A stretch of DNA of 64,000 nt from Gnetum montanum (taxonomy: Eukaryota; Streptophyta; Gnetopsida; Gnetales; Gnetaceae), in NCBI GenBank assembly GCA_015680685.1, contig MNCI01002233.1:1-64000 (forward strand), written 5' to 3'. This document shows, piece after piece, positions 10,580 to 22,284 of this stretch (position 1 is its first letter; each line of letters opens with the position of its first letter). The notes under the pieces are model-generated. The model was not told where the DNA came from, made no database searches, and saw only the letters and a program-made list of their open reading frames with translations. The position numbers and the translations under genes were made by a program.

Positions 10580-12993
10580 ATGGTGAGGCACTTGGAGAAT
10601 TAGTTGCTTTTGGTTGTAAGGACTTGGTTGGACTGTTGGTTCTAAAGAAAGGTCTTTTCTTTGATTAGTTTTTTGAACCAATAGTAGGTTAAGGATTGAT
10701 AGCCCTTGTAGCATTACATTGCTATGGCTGGGAAGGAAGCTCACCTTGCATAGTTGGAGTAAGTGGTAATGGAGCTAAGGGTGGAAGAGGTGCAGTCAAA
10801 TGGGAAGGATAGTACATAAGTGAAACATCATTCCTAGGAGAAGGATTTCTATAGTACTTGTGGATCTGGTAGTGAGGTTGAAGAGAAATGTGACTAGTGG
10901 AGTCACGTGGAGAGATTGGTTGTTGAATGTAATACCTATATGGGTCAGGTTGATGGTAAGGAAACTGTTGATGTGGTGGTGGCATTCCCCATGATTGTGT
11001 GTGTTACCACTATTGATACTATTCATTCGATTATGGTGGAGATCCACTCAAATAATATGTCAAGGGTTGGTGAAACTACCTTGGGTTACCTTCAGGATAA
11101 GAAAACCTTCTAGGTGTTTGTCATCTATTTAATTTTGGGTTTAGTGCATACATCCCAAACTCTTGTAGATGTGAGACCACTAGGGAACATCCCTTAGGAT
11201 GGTCATATTAGCAAATCTTACATCCATCATTATTATTCATGTTTAAATCCACAACCTCTTCAATGATGGTAACCTTGTCCTTACCTTTGTTACGTGTATA
11301 CTCAACTTTCTTTTTCCTCCTCTCTAGGTCATTACTTGGTTCTTTAGACTCCTCTACTATTTTTACAACAGTTTGAAATTTATCATCTAGGAAGTTCCAC
11401 ATTTGATCGACCTTTTCCAATACTTCTAATGCAAATTTTTGGATGGGAAAAGTCTTTCTATTCACCATCTCTCCAACTGGTAACTCTTCCTCATCTTCAC
11501 AAAATCTAATTTCCTTATTTTGGAGGGAAGGATCTTTATTGTATTTCTCTGCACTTTCTCTTTTTCTCAACTCACCTTCCTCCTTGGAAACTTGCTTCAA
11601 TAATCTTTATATTTGATGGGCTCTCAACTTGGATAGCCTTCCTTGGGCATAGGTTCCAAGGGTTCTTCATGTTTCATACCTAAGCCCATCTACAAGATGG
11701 TGTAGTTATTCCTTCTACCAGTAACCATGGCCAAGATAATGATGTAACAATGAATAATACTGACCCATAGCAGTATCCAAGGATTCATATCCTTGTTGTT
11801 TCCATCCTTGGATTTTCTTACACAAGTTGGACACCTAGGAGTACGTTTGATACTTATCGTTGAATAGTTCTAACATGGTACTCTATCGATGAATGGATTT
11901 TGCTTCTAAGGACCAGTACTAGCTTTTCGCTTCCTTGATCAGTGTCCATTAAAAAAAATTATCTTTTTCCACTTATTTTCTATATTTTTGAAGGCACATG
12001 CATCATAGAATTTTTGTAGATGGTTTTGAGGATCGGTATTATATCCCCCTTCAAATCATGGGATGTTATTCATGTCTAGTCTTTTGATCCTACTATCTTT
12101 TTGGTGTCTTGTTGGGATCCTAACAGCCTCTTTTATATCTAACATACTTTGGGTGGTGAGTAGGGGTTCATCATGATCATGTTGTCTATGGTATCTATGA
12201 TGTGTCTCTCTAGATTGCCCTCGCACCTTTCTCAACTATTTTGTCTATGATCTCTATTTCACTTACCCTTGTCCTCATGGTCTTGCCCTTTGTGACTACG
12301 TTCAAATCCTGAAGGAGAGGGGGAAGGAGATGATGAAGGTGAAGAGGAAGTAGGACTAGCATCATGACAGTGCCTATCACCTTCTCTTTGATGGCCATGA
12401 CCTTGGTCATGGTTATCGAAATGTTCATCATTATCATGTGCTCATGTTCCTTTTTTAGATCCTTTTTGTCCATTTGTACCAGATCCTAGGTTATGAATAG
12501 TTGAGTGAAGATTTTGATACCTAGGTCCTTGACTGAAGTCAACGAGAGGAACATCGTTTTGTGGAAAACCTCCCAAGGCGGGTTCACCACCCTCATTTTC
12601 ACTTAGGACATACAAGACATCCTAAGCCCACTTCCCCTTCATGGATTTTTAATGTCTCTCCTATTGAAAATCCCTCTGGCATTGTGCCTCTATGGGCTGA
12701 TAATTTCTTGAATCTTGCTCATGCACAATGTACTCCAACTATAAGTGATGCATATCAATTCATGTGAGAGCATGAAGAAGCATGCTTGGGATTGAGCAAT
12801 CAGGAGGTAACACTATGTCACCTTCTAAATCATGCCATCACAACTATTCATCCTGATGGAGGATAAAGGTAAAGTCTAGTACATACTAATTGGGATGAGC
12901 ATCTACCAAGTGAAACTATTGGAGTACAGGTGGATTATCTTATGCACTCCGCCTTTGATTATTCATGGTGTCAAACCTAGGCAGTGAAGCACT
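10580..12993 (-). pseudogene. Element A gag
   Basis: The start MSPPSYESAS (ATG at 12993-12991) matches the gag start of D and E. The order is: a short N-terminal region, a charged Asp/His-rich stretch (about 12.2-12.5 kb), the retrotransposon gag core with STMLELFNDKYQ and WKQQGYESLD (about 11.7-11.9 kb), a charged KEEGELRKRES helix (11208-11600), a zinc-knuckle-like DGCKIC.YDHPKGC block (about 11.2 kb) and a proline/histidine-rich tail (10.7-11.1 kb). The protein would form the virus-like particle. Several frameshifts and stops break it. CX2C is followed by three residues, not four, before H. Confidence 0.82.
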
Positions 12994-13131
12994 CTCATAA
13001 GAAGGAGGAGACATGATTGATTATTTAGTGTGCAATACTCTTTTTCGATGATTGTAGGATAACTAACCCTAAGGTTTGGTTCCAACAATGGAAGGGTTTC
13101 CTAAGTTCTAATCAGTGCACAAACAACAAAA

Positions 13132-13150
13132 TCTTCGACAGTGACGCCAA
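13132..13150 (-). other. Element A primer-binding site
   Basis: Directly after the 5' LTR the minus strand reads TTGGCGTCACTGTCG. It resembles the TGGCGCCGTTGCC-type primer site of Athila-like elements, usually assigned to tRNA-Asp, with a few mismatches. Confidence 0.65.
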
Positions 13151-14012
13151 TGATGAGTGGTGAGGTACCCCTATGCCCACCCATACAAATACGAGCATTC
13201 ACGCATGATCTGATCGAACTCCAAGGATTAAGTGCTTATGTACTTACATAGAACAAGGATTGGTTATGCGATCATTATCTTCCCAAGCTTACTTGTAAGA
13301 CATAATTGTATGGTTAAGTAAACTGGAGGTTTATGATTTTTTATGCTTTTTATGTTTTATGTTCTTGGTGCTTAAAATAGGGAAATGAAATAATTTAGTA
13401 ACTAATTTGATTTAACTAATCAACTATTCTCTAACTACTCCTAACACCAGCATCTGTTCCCACTTGCCAGACACATCCTAAACCAATGTAACACTACTAG
13501 GATTATCCAATGCTAATCATTACTGGGTTACCAAGTGTTCCGTGTATGCTCGAAGTCGTCATGCTAAGTGTGCTAATTCGTTGATAATTAACAATTCAAT
13601 TTAAATAACATTGATTAACTATTGAAAGCATCGAATAATATTAAATAACATGAAATGAAATAATTAAGCTATTCTAAATGTTGCAAGGTTTATCAAAAAG
13701 TTTTTCTTTATTTCCGGTCACATGGTGTGCTCAGGTACGCAATGCTCGAATAAAGATCTGTTCACTTTATGACTCCTACTGTGAGAACTCAAAAATAATT
13801 CTAACTCTAGAAGGGAAAAAGTACAAGAGTTCGACTAAGGGACTAAAAAACTAATTCCAAACCAAGTGTCCTGGTTTGTTATTTATAGGCAACGAGACAA
13901 GCTCTGACATCACATGTATGATATCACTTTGGTACCTTCGATATCATGTATCTGATATTGAGGGTCCAATATCGAGGATTCGATATAGGGGTTTCGATAT
14001 CATGACTCATCA
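13151..14012 (-). repeat. Element A 5' LTR with promoter
   Basis: 862 bases. In coding direction it starts TGATGAGTCATG, has a U3 with repeated GATATC-like motifs, then TATAAATA at plus 13880-13887, and ends CCACTCATCA next to the primer site. Followed by the target duplication CTTAC at 14013. Confidence 0.92.
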
Positions 14013-15273
14013 CTTACAAAGAGCACATTCAGTCATTAGCTAGTAGAATCATATTCATGAGCGAAAATTTGGCTTTACAAGAAGATCTAAATTTTAGTTC
14101 TACTTTCATATTAGCATTTGAAAAATTCATAAAAAATATCAAGTAGGTCATAATATGTAAGCTATTTAGTGATGAAGACTCATAGAACCAAAATTTAGCT
14201 ATCTGGAGAGATCACTTTTGAATTCTACCATGTTGACTCTTTCATCAGGCATTTTCGTAGAATTAAAGATTGGTTCTATGAGAAAACTCCACAATGGTTT
14301 TATGAGCCACCTAAGCACTAAAGTCTAAATATGAAGGCTACCATATATAATTTTGCACATGAAAAATTTAAACTTTAATTTAGCTCAAGAAATTTTAATA
14401 GGAGATATAAAGTCATGTAAGCTCAAGATAAAAGGAAAATTGGTAGAATTAAAAAATAACTCTATGTGTTAGCTTCATAATTCATCCTGCCACATAAACT
14501 CCTTCATAGAGCAAGTTTATGAAGAAAATCCAACGAATTGCAATTATATGAAAAGAGTGTGAGAAGGTTACAACCTTAAACTCAATAACTACTATAACTA
14601 GAAAAGGCTAATATAAAGGCCCAAGGTAGATTTGAAAAGGAGAACTTTTTCAGGACAAACATTTTTAGAAGAAAGAAGAAAAGAAAAAGCTTGTAAAGAC
14701 TATTTTTAATGGAATTTTAAGTAGGTTACATTTATCTATTTTAACTTTTACCTCTTAGTTAACATTTATATTTAGATATTTTTTTCTATTATGTGTTACC
14801 TAATAATGAATAGCAACACATGAATGATGGCTAGTTTTGAGATTGATTATTTTGTTTGCAAGTTGAGCTTTAGCTTGTTCTTGTTGTTCTAGTTAAATGG
14901 GGTAGCTTTTACAAGTGCTAGTTCTTAATCAATTTAGTTTATAAATATTGTTTTCTTCACGCAATTTTGAGCTTTATGAATAATTTATTTTCCTTAGTTT
15001 CTTTCACCATTTTTCAAATCTTTTGTGAACTTTCTTTGGAAAGTTAGCTAATAGATAGTTCAAAATTAGAGATCAAAATTTTATATATAACCTTTCATTC
15101 ATTTATATATGTAGCATGTAATATTTAAGGCTAGACTTAGAGAAGATGCTATTTAATTTATTTAGTTCTATCAAGAAAAAGCTAGAAGAGGTAAACATAA
15201 GTTTTACGTAAGGTAACCAAACTTTAATTATATTCTATTCTTTGGATTTCTTATTAGATCATTGTGAAATATA
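14013..15273. other. Continuation of degenerate repeat region and LTR-like segment
   Basis: 14013-14530 continues the TAGAACCAA / CCATGTTGACT-like repeats interrupted by element A. TATAAAG at 14612-14617, followed by a purine-rich stretch and then T-rich sequence to about 15.1 kb, resembles the U3-R-U5 layout of an old plus-strand LTR. I could not place its ends. No gene is seen. Confidence 0.4.
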
Positions 15274-15437
15274 TTTTTTTATTGACAAATATACTGAACC
15301 ACATTAGCTCANCAACTTGTATAACTCATTTTAAGTGGTTGCTAGTCTCTGGTACTACCAAGGCATGGATACCTCTAATTAGTCTTTGATAGTCAAAATG
15401 AGCTAATGTGGTTCAGTATATTTGTCAATAAAAAAAN
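15274..15437. other. Probable assembly error: inverted segment between two Ns
   Basis: N at 15312 and 15437 bracket 124 bases. Their last 38 bases (15399-15436) are the exact reverse complement of the 38 bases before the first N (15274-15311). Flipping the bracketed piece would make it overlap and extend the left flank, which is what a contig placed in the wrong orientation looks like. Confidence 0.75.
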
Positions 15438-15448
15438 AGTGTCAGTGG

Positions 15449-16553
15449 AGGATTTTTATTGACTTAAAGTTATTGAATAGGATAGCCTTCATAGATCATT
15501 TTCTATTTTTAATTCTTTTCTAACTATTGGAAATCATCACACATCACAAGTGTTATAGCTTCTTGGATGAATTTAGTGGCTATAATCAAATTTGTATAGC
15601 CTATGAAAATTAGGCTAAGACTACATTCACAATTCTTTGGAGGAATTTTACTTATAAAATATTTTCTTCGCCCTATGTAATGCTCATACAATGATTTAAT
15701 TCTTAGTTCTCAATATCTTCTAGCAATAAATTAGCAATGGTGTGAAAGTTTTCATAGATGAATTCTCCACTTACAACTTTAATTTTGAGAAAGAACTAAA
15801 CTATCTAGAAAAAGTGTTAAAATGATTTGTGAAAATCATTCTTAAGCTTAATTAGTAGAAAATTTGTCTAATAGTTGAGGAGGGAATTGCTCATAGATAC
15901 TGACTATTAGAGAAAGGTATAGAAATGGATCATGAGAAGATAAGAGTGATCTAAGAAATAACATAGACACCATAGACCATGAATGATATTAGATCTTCCC
16001 TTGGACATATGGGCTGCTACAAAAGATTCATATAGAACTTCATTAAAATTGGTAAATTATTGGTGAAATTAACAAAAAATAATAAAACATTTAAATGGAC
16101 CAAGGAACGCAAATAGAAATTTAAAATATTGGAATGAAATCTTGGAGAAATTTCAATTCTAAAAGTTACTAATTAGTTCAAAAAATCAATATATGAAAGG
16201 TGCATCCAAATTTTTCTTGGGAGCTATGCTCACGTAGTTGGATAATTAAAAACATCTATACTACATTCATTACATGAGTAAAAGTATTATAGGTACATAG
16301 CTAAACTATACCACTACAAAAAATGAATGCATGATAATGTTATATATCATAGAGAAATTCTGATAGTATATGTTTAGTTATCCAGTTTTTGTATACATTA
16401 ATTATAGTATGATTTAGTTTCTTATGAACAAGCTAGTGATTAGCCCTCATATCATATGATGGCTAGTAATTTTAGAGGAGTTTGATATGACCATAATTAA
16501 AAAAAAAGGAAATTGAGAATGTTGCAACTAATCACTTTTCTTGGTCATGATGG
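15449..16553 (+). pseudogene. Element F: gypsy RT and RNase H remnant
   Basis: The best plus translation follows Athila-type pol: FIDHFLF, CYSFLDEFSGYNQI and KTTFTILWR, then FIDEFSTYNFNFEKELNYLEKVL where the YMDD strand should be (now reading D-E), and then the connection (IRSSLGHMGCYKRFI). RNase H follows with LNYTTTKNE and ISPHI..W, ending ENVATNHFS (usually ENVVADHLSRL). Many stops. Element B splits this ORF at 16554. The frame resumes at 25258 after one copy of the target duplication. Confidence 0.8.
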
Positions 16554-17381
16554 TGATGAGTGGTGAGGTACCCCTACACTCAACCATACAAATACGAGCG
16601 TTACACGCGTGATCTAGTTGAACTCCATAGACAGACTAGTTGTGGCATCTAGACAGTAAGCCTTAGGTCGCAGTTTGTTTTCTTCCCACATGGACTAGTA
16701 TTATCTTTGTCACGTATGGTTTAGTTTAGAGTGAGGTGTATGATGTGGTTTCTAATCTAATGCTACTCCTAAAGGCAATGGAAAATAAGATTAACTAAGC
16801 TAGGAGAGAAAGGGTAAGAGAATCTAACTAGCCTAAGTGCAATGAGCATCCGTTCCTTGATTATCCGTACACACCTTGGACTTTGTGCATGACTACCACT
16901 GGGATTACCAAGCACAAATCCTAGGTACGCCACTAGGTTACCAAGTAGTCACACTTAAGTGCTCGTAATCAATTCATACTCAATCCACATTTTAACATGA
17001 GTTTAAGGGTGAGGAGAGATTAACTAGGAAAGTAGTAAATAAAAATTAAATAATTAATTAAACTAAGTGAATGCTGCAATGATGAAGTAATCTTGATCTT
17101 TATTGCCAGTCATGTGCATGTCCAAGTATTTCACACTCGAATAAAGGATGTCATACAATTACAATCACCACACTGCGGGTATACACTAGAAAATAATTCT
17201 ATCTTTGGAGGGATAAAATTGCCAGAGTTTTGCTAAGGGACTAAACTAGATGCGAAACAAGGGAGAGCTGCCTCTTATTTATAGAACTGGTGGCAGGCCA
17301 TGATATCGCGTATGTGATATCGTGACTTGGATGTTATATCATGTACACAATATCGCGGTCATCCCAAATGATGACTCATCA
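16554..17381 (-). repeat. Element B 3' LTR
   Basis: 828 bases, TGATGAG to CTCATCA, with TATAAATA on the minus strand at plus 17276-17283 and GATATC motifs between 17300 and 17360. The polypurine tract abuts it at 17382-17398 (minus AGTCGTGGGGGTA). Confidence 0.92.
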
Positions 17382-17548
17382 TACCCCCACGACTGAATGA
17401 AAACTCGTCCTCGAGTTACAGTGATTACATAGTGAATAGGTGTGGGATTATTCAATGGGAGAAAAGAAGATTATGTCGCAATGCGGAATGAAAAAAAAAT
17501 GAAGACACAACACAACCGATGTTCTACATCTACAAAAATGGGTGGAAC

Positions 17549-20335
17549 TCATGTAATTCCAGGTGGCGGTGGCTCCTCCATTGGTGCCTTCCCTTTGTCT
17601 TATGCTCTAGGTTTTGAGGCTTGATGACACTGAATTATGGCTTGGAGCTTCTCCTCTTCAGTCTGAGGGTCTTGTGTCATCCATGCTAATGTTCCAATGT
17701 TTGATGAAGTCAACACTTCCCATGAAAAGGGTAGTTGTGGAAACATTTAATTGGCCTTGACATACCAAGCCATGAACACCCGTCATTCTTCCTCATAGGC
17801 TTTGGATTTATACTTGTACTCTTGAAAATCTGCTAGCCATTGAGCCAAGTCTATTGTGACACCTTTCTGTCCTTGGTAGCTAGCTTTCACCACCTCAAGT
17901 TTAGAATTTTCAACTTCCAGTTTCTCTAACAGCTTCTTGCGCTCTACAAATTCTACTTCATATTTGATGTGGGTGGTTGCTACCTACTGCTCGAGCTCTA
18001 TCCTCGAGCACCCTACTATTAACATGGCAAGGTTGGCATATCTCAGGTTCATCAACTCCATGTATTCTATCAAATTCTAAATGTACAGGTCTTGGCTCTT
18101 AACTTCTACTTGGTGGGTGGAGGCATACGTGTCCAATATGGCCCTCCAATTAGTGTGTTGAGCACTGATAGTGTTGATCCAGGCCTTGGCCATATGGATA
18201 TCCTTCTCAAGGATTTATTTGTACATTCCTACCTAATCTTAGAAGTGCTCCTTCAGCTTTTCATGCTATTTAGCCTCATTTTTCCACACACTTATCTCAA
18301 TAGCTGACTTTTGACGTATGGTGCATACCTCCTTCATCGAGAGGGTTCGATTTTCTCTGGCTAAGCGACTTACGTCTCAGTTGACCCAGATGAGTTATTC
18401 TCGCAATTGATGGAAGTGTTCCTCGAGAACGTTCTTTTTCTATTCTACAGTGGTCAACCGAAGGTTGTTAGTTGCAAGATGTTTATTTTCTTCTTGTAAG
18501 GCCTTAAGTGCCTTAAGATGTGCATGAGTTTGCACCTGTGTTGTGGAGGCATCCCAAACAACCTTTTTTTTCATCAGCCACCTTTTTATTCTCCATGATT
18601 TGCTTGGTTAGTTTCTTAGTTCTAAAATTATCTAGCTAGTCTATGAGAATAAATTGCAGAGGGTCCCATTGTGCTACTTGTAAGGCCACGAGCTATTCTT
18701 GTAGTTTCTGCACTTATGCTTCTGCATGCTTGACCCTCACTTCTAATAAGACTAGCTTCCCCTTTGTGGAAATGAGGTCTAATTGAATTGCCATAACATC
18801 TTGAGGGATGTCAAATAGGGACTTCATTACATGCCCTATTTGGAGCAATCGATCAAGTGCATCCTCATGTTCTGTAGGAGTCATTGAGGTTTTAGCCAAA
18901 GTTTGGGCATCCCATGCTCCTATGAAATTTGTCAATGTCAAAATAGGTACGTTGAAGGATTCTTTGATGTGGTCAGTGACCACTTTTACATCTCCTATGG
19001 AATTTTGGTGTTGCATGACCACCACAATGGCCCCTTCACCAATCTCTAATTGAACCTAGAAAGATGTCGTGTTTCCTAAGATCTGTTTTGACCATCTACT
19101 TTCCCCTCCTCCTATGTGAATAGAAATTTCACCCCTTGTGCGATCCAAACAAACAGTAGGTTGAATGGCATCATCGATGACGCGAAAGGGGTTTGCGTCA
19201 TCATGGATTTCCCAACTGACCGTCTCAACGATGGCCCTAAGATGGCTCATCGACGGTTTGTAGTCTTGCGGTGATGGTAGCTGATCCTAGCCTGTGCTGG
19301 GCCCTACTTCTTGTTGTTGGTTGAGACCCATGCCTAGAGGTTGGCTGGGTCTTGCAAGTTGAGTTGCAGCTGGTCCAATCATCTGTTCTTCTTCTTATTT
19401 TGGTCCCAAATCTTCACCAGTGCTTTTCCTTGGAGCTGGTTCCTTTAGCAATTCGGCATATGAAGTAGTCTGGGCTTTTCCAAGGACATCATTGGTGTAC
19501 CCCCGAATACTAGCACACCAAAAAATATTTCTAATAAGAAAAGGGAAAGGTAGTGCCATCTTCCCTTTCCTCCATTCCTTGAATCACCTCAGGATCTCCA
19601 TTCAATATAGATGGGGTAGGTTAGTGTTAACCTTTCCCATCAACATTGGACATCCTCTAGCCACATACGTTGATATTCTTTTCAGGCCCTTTGTGGGGAA
19701 GAGGTGATATGTTCCAATTTTAAAATAAATTCTCTCTTTCATTGTCAACTCACCAAATGTTTTATCTCTGCCATAAGCCCTTTCCAACCAATCCCATTGC
19801 ACATCAAGGTCTGAACAAGTGGATAATTGAGCAACTTTGGTCCCTATGTTTAGAAATTTTAACACTTCCAAAATGGCTTGCATGGAAAAATCAACTATCA
19901 CACACAAATATTGATAGTGGTGCCTTGCTCCCTATTGTGCGAGAATTGGTACATCTCCCCTAGGTACCAGGCACCACTTTTAGAGAGGATAGGCCATAAT
20001 GGGGATCCTTTGAGGTGATCCCTAATAGCCTCAGGAGTGAACTCTACAAAATATTCGAAGTTTAATTCCACAATCATCGTAGTGAATGTGGGCTTTTCAT
20101 GGATGGCTTGAACACAATCTTGGGGCAACATGAGATGTTGTCCATATTCAAGCGCTACAGCAACTCCTCCTTTTGCCTTCCCAGACCATCTGGTAGGAGG
20201 TTCTTCTTGATGAATGTTGAATGATTACTCCTCCTATTCTGCATGTTTTCTGGCAAGACCTTGTCTTCCACCTCTCTGAGATCATTTGCTCCCACCTTGA
20301 GTAGGACCTTCCTATTGTCCATGTTTCAGGGCCAT
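17549..20335 (-). pseudogene. Element B cargo ORF: plant-transposon-protein-like domain plus coiled coil
   Basis: It runs from the ATG at 20335 to the stop at 17551-17549, about 929 codons with several stops and frameshifts. An N-terminal polar stretch is followed by a folded region (about 20.1-19.6 kb): FTTMIVELNFEYFVEF, GAWYLGEMYQFSHN, VDFSMQAILEVLKFLN, MKERIYFKIGTYHLFPTKG. This pattern resembles the 'putative plant transposon protein' domain (Pfam Transposase_32) by memory, not by search. A linker (LDRTRGEISIHIGGG) and a long charged coiled-coil region follow, then the tail DKGKAPMEEPPPPGIT. It lies sense, between gag and the 3' LTR, where pol would be. One base is missing near 19907 compared with element C. 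Function unknown. Confidence 0.7.
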
Positions 20336-22284
20336 TTGCAATCACACAGGCCAAGCGTTAGTAAGGTTGTTTTTAAAGTTAAGTTATACCTTACTACTTG
20401 TCTTAATTAATGATCTTATTTTATCTCCATGTGATCTTGGCCAAAAATTTGTAATAATGGGTCCCTTTTTACTTAGGTGGTTTTTCAATTTTAATTTCCT
20501 GGTATACCTAGGGATTAAATGATTTTTAGGCACAATTATTCTAAGTGTTATAGTTAATTACCCTAAATGATGTCCTTTGGGTGATGATAAATTTCAAAAA
20601 TTTTAGGCACTTTTCGGTAGATGTCCCTCCCCCATGATTAAGCTGAACACTCTGGGTTCAAGAAGGTTAAGATGGAATTAAAATCAGAGTACCAACGAGT
20701 AAGATATAGTGAAAAAAGCAAGGGTCGCTCAATCGCAAGTCGTAGAGAAAAAAAATTGAAAACTCCCCCATGTGAATGGCAAAAATGATGCTAAGTGTTG
20801 CAGAGGGGTCACCTATTTATAGGTTTCAGGGACAAAATATCACGTACGATACATCGCGTACGCGATATCACGTCAACTGTGATATCATGTACATGATATC
20901 ATGGCCCTAGTGACATGAGGCACAACAAAAATACCAAATTTTTAAAGGATTTTCTTGAAATCAACATTATAAGATGAGGACATTGGGCTATTATGAAGGA
21001 GTTCTAGGGTAATTCCATTAATTTGAAAGGCACAATTAATGATGATGGTGTGGATTTTATCAATAAAATCTTGGGTGGTAAGAAAAAGGTTATGTGATGG
21101 TTCATGGGAATGCTGAAACTCAGAGAAGTAATAGTAAGAGAAGGAATGTTATGAAAGATAAGATGAGGGTAAAAAATGATGTGTATGAGCTATATCATAA
21201 GTGAAGATTACAAAAAATTACACAAGTGGGTCCTCCCCAAAGCAGGTTTTAACCTATAATTCCCTTGTGTAACCACACTTAAAGTGTCCGTGGGCACTAG
21301 AAGGGTTAAATGTAATCTGCACTAATTCCACAGAACAAACACATGTAAATATCACCGGAACGAGGTAAGAATTCTATGTTATACATGACATGAGCTACAA
21401 TTACATGAATAGTGAGATGAGATGAACTATAGAAAGGGATTGTAGAGATTGGAACATGAGGTAACTGACCCAGGGCACAATGAATCCTGCGTGTAAAGCA
21501 TGATTAAGGTGTCATCAACCCATCGTTCCAAGATTAGGACCAAGTCCATCCTTCTAATCAGTGACATCACATTGTTTCATCCCATGATGAACAACTATGA
21601 GAGTACCATAACAACAAGGAATACAATCACTTGGCATTTCTTCCAAGGGAGGAGAGATTTTTGTTTTGTGGCATTTTTCTTTTTGTTTTTGTTTTTCTCT
21701 TTTTTTTTTCTTTTTTGAATACTGAATCCAGAGAAGACGCCAACCTTTAGGCATGGGTGCATGTCTTTCCAGTGGGACCCCCTAGAATAGCATTGGATTT
21801 TTGAGTACCCTTTTGATAACTCTTACTCCCATTTTTCATTAGATCTACAAGGATCTTAGTACAAGCATGTTGCATGATAACTTCCACAAATGTCACCAAA
21901 GAGAATCCGCAAGTCCCCTTGATGTCACACCCTAATCATTCCATCTTGGTCCATCCTTTTTCATTATGGGTATAATGAACACAAAATTATTTTTAATTTT
22001 TAAGAATGTCAAGAATATCACTGTACCCTTGAATAGAACCTCTTATTTGTAGAGTGCATGAGTGGGTGTAATGGGCTCACTATCCAAATAATTGACCACT
22101 TGCTACTCGACAACATAGAACATATCTCAACTAATGATCCACATGAGTGTTTTATTCATAGACAAGATTACTTACAAAAAATATAAAAAGACAAAAAGAT
22201 AAAACAACAAGTTGAAAAATGAAAAACTGGAAAACAAAAATTCAAAAATTAAAGAAAATGAAAAATATTTATTAATCCTTCTTG
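20336..22284 (-). other. Element B non-coding region between gag and cargo ORF
   Basis: No credible gene. It contains an AGTCATGGGGG-like copy (20629-20640), the conserved GGGTCCTCCCCAAAGCAGGT block (21228-21247) and a pyrimidine-rich run (about 21670-21715). Short GATATC motifs sit near 20835-20900, as in the U3. Element C carries the same region at 42652-44088. Confidence 0.7.

Larger units (their letters stand above)
5234..14012 (-). mobile_element. Element A: complete but decayed Ty3/gypsy retrotransposon
   Basis: Two LTRs (5234-6123 and 13151-14012) begin TGATGAG and end CTCATCA on the plus strand. The insertion is bounded by a perfect 5-base target duplication, CTTAC, at 5229-5233 and 14013-14017. 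All coding is on the minus strand, so 13151-14012 is the 5' LTR. Order in the coding direction: LTR, primer site, gag, protease, RT fused to integrase, about 1.9 kb of non-coding DNA, polypurine tract, LTR. It is the only one of the five related gypsy elements here with recognisable pol. Most of RT and all of RNase H are deleted. The primer site and protein motifs suggest the Athila/Tat side of Ty3/gypsy. Confidence 0.93.

Noticed and set aside
10796-11113. Overlapping short ORFs on both strands in the Pro/His-rich region
   Set aside because: They are other-frame shadows of the element A gag tail. The frame matching elements D and E was used.
15274-15436. 38-base inverted repeat as a hairpin or MITE
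   Set aside because: Each arm ends at an N, there is no target duplication, and a flipped contig explains it better.
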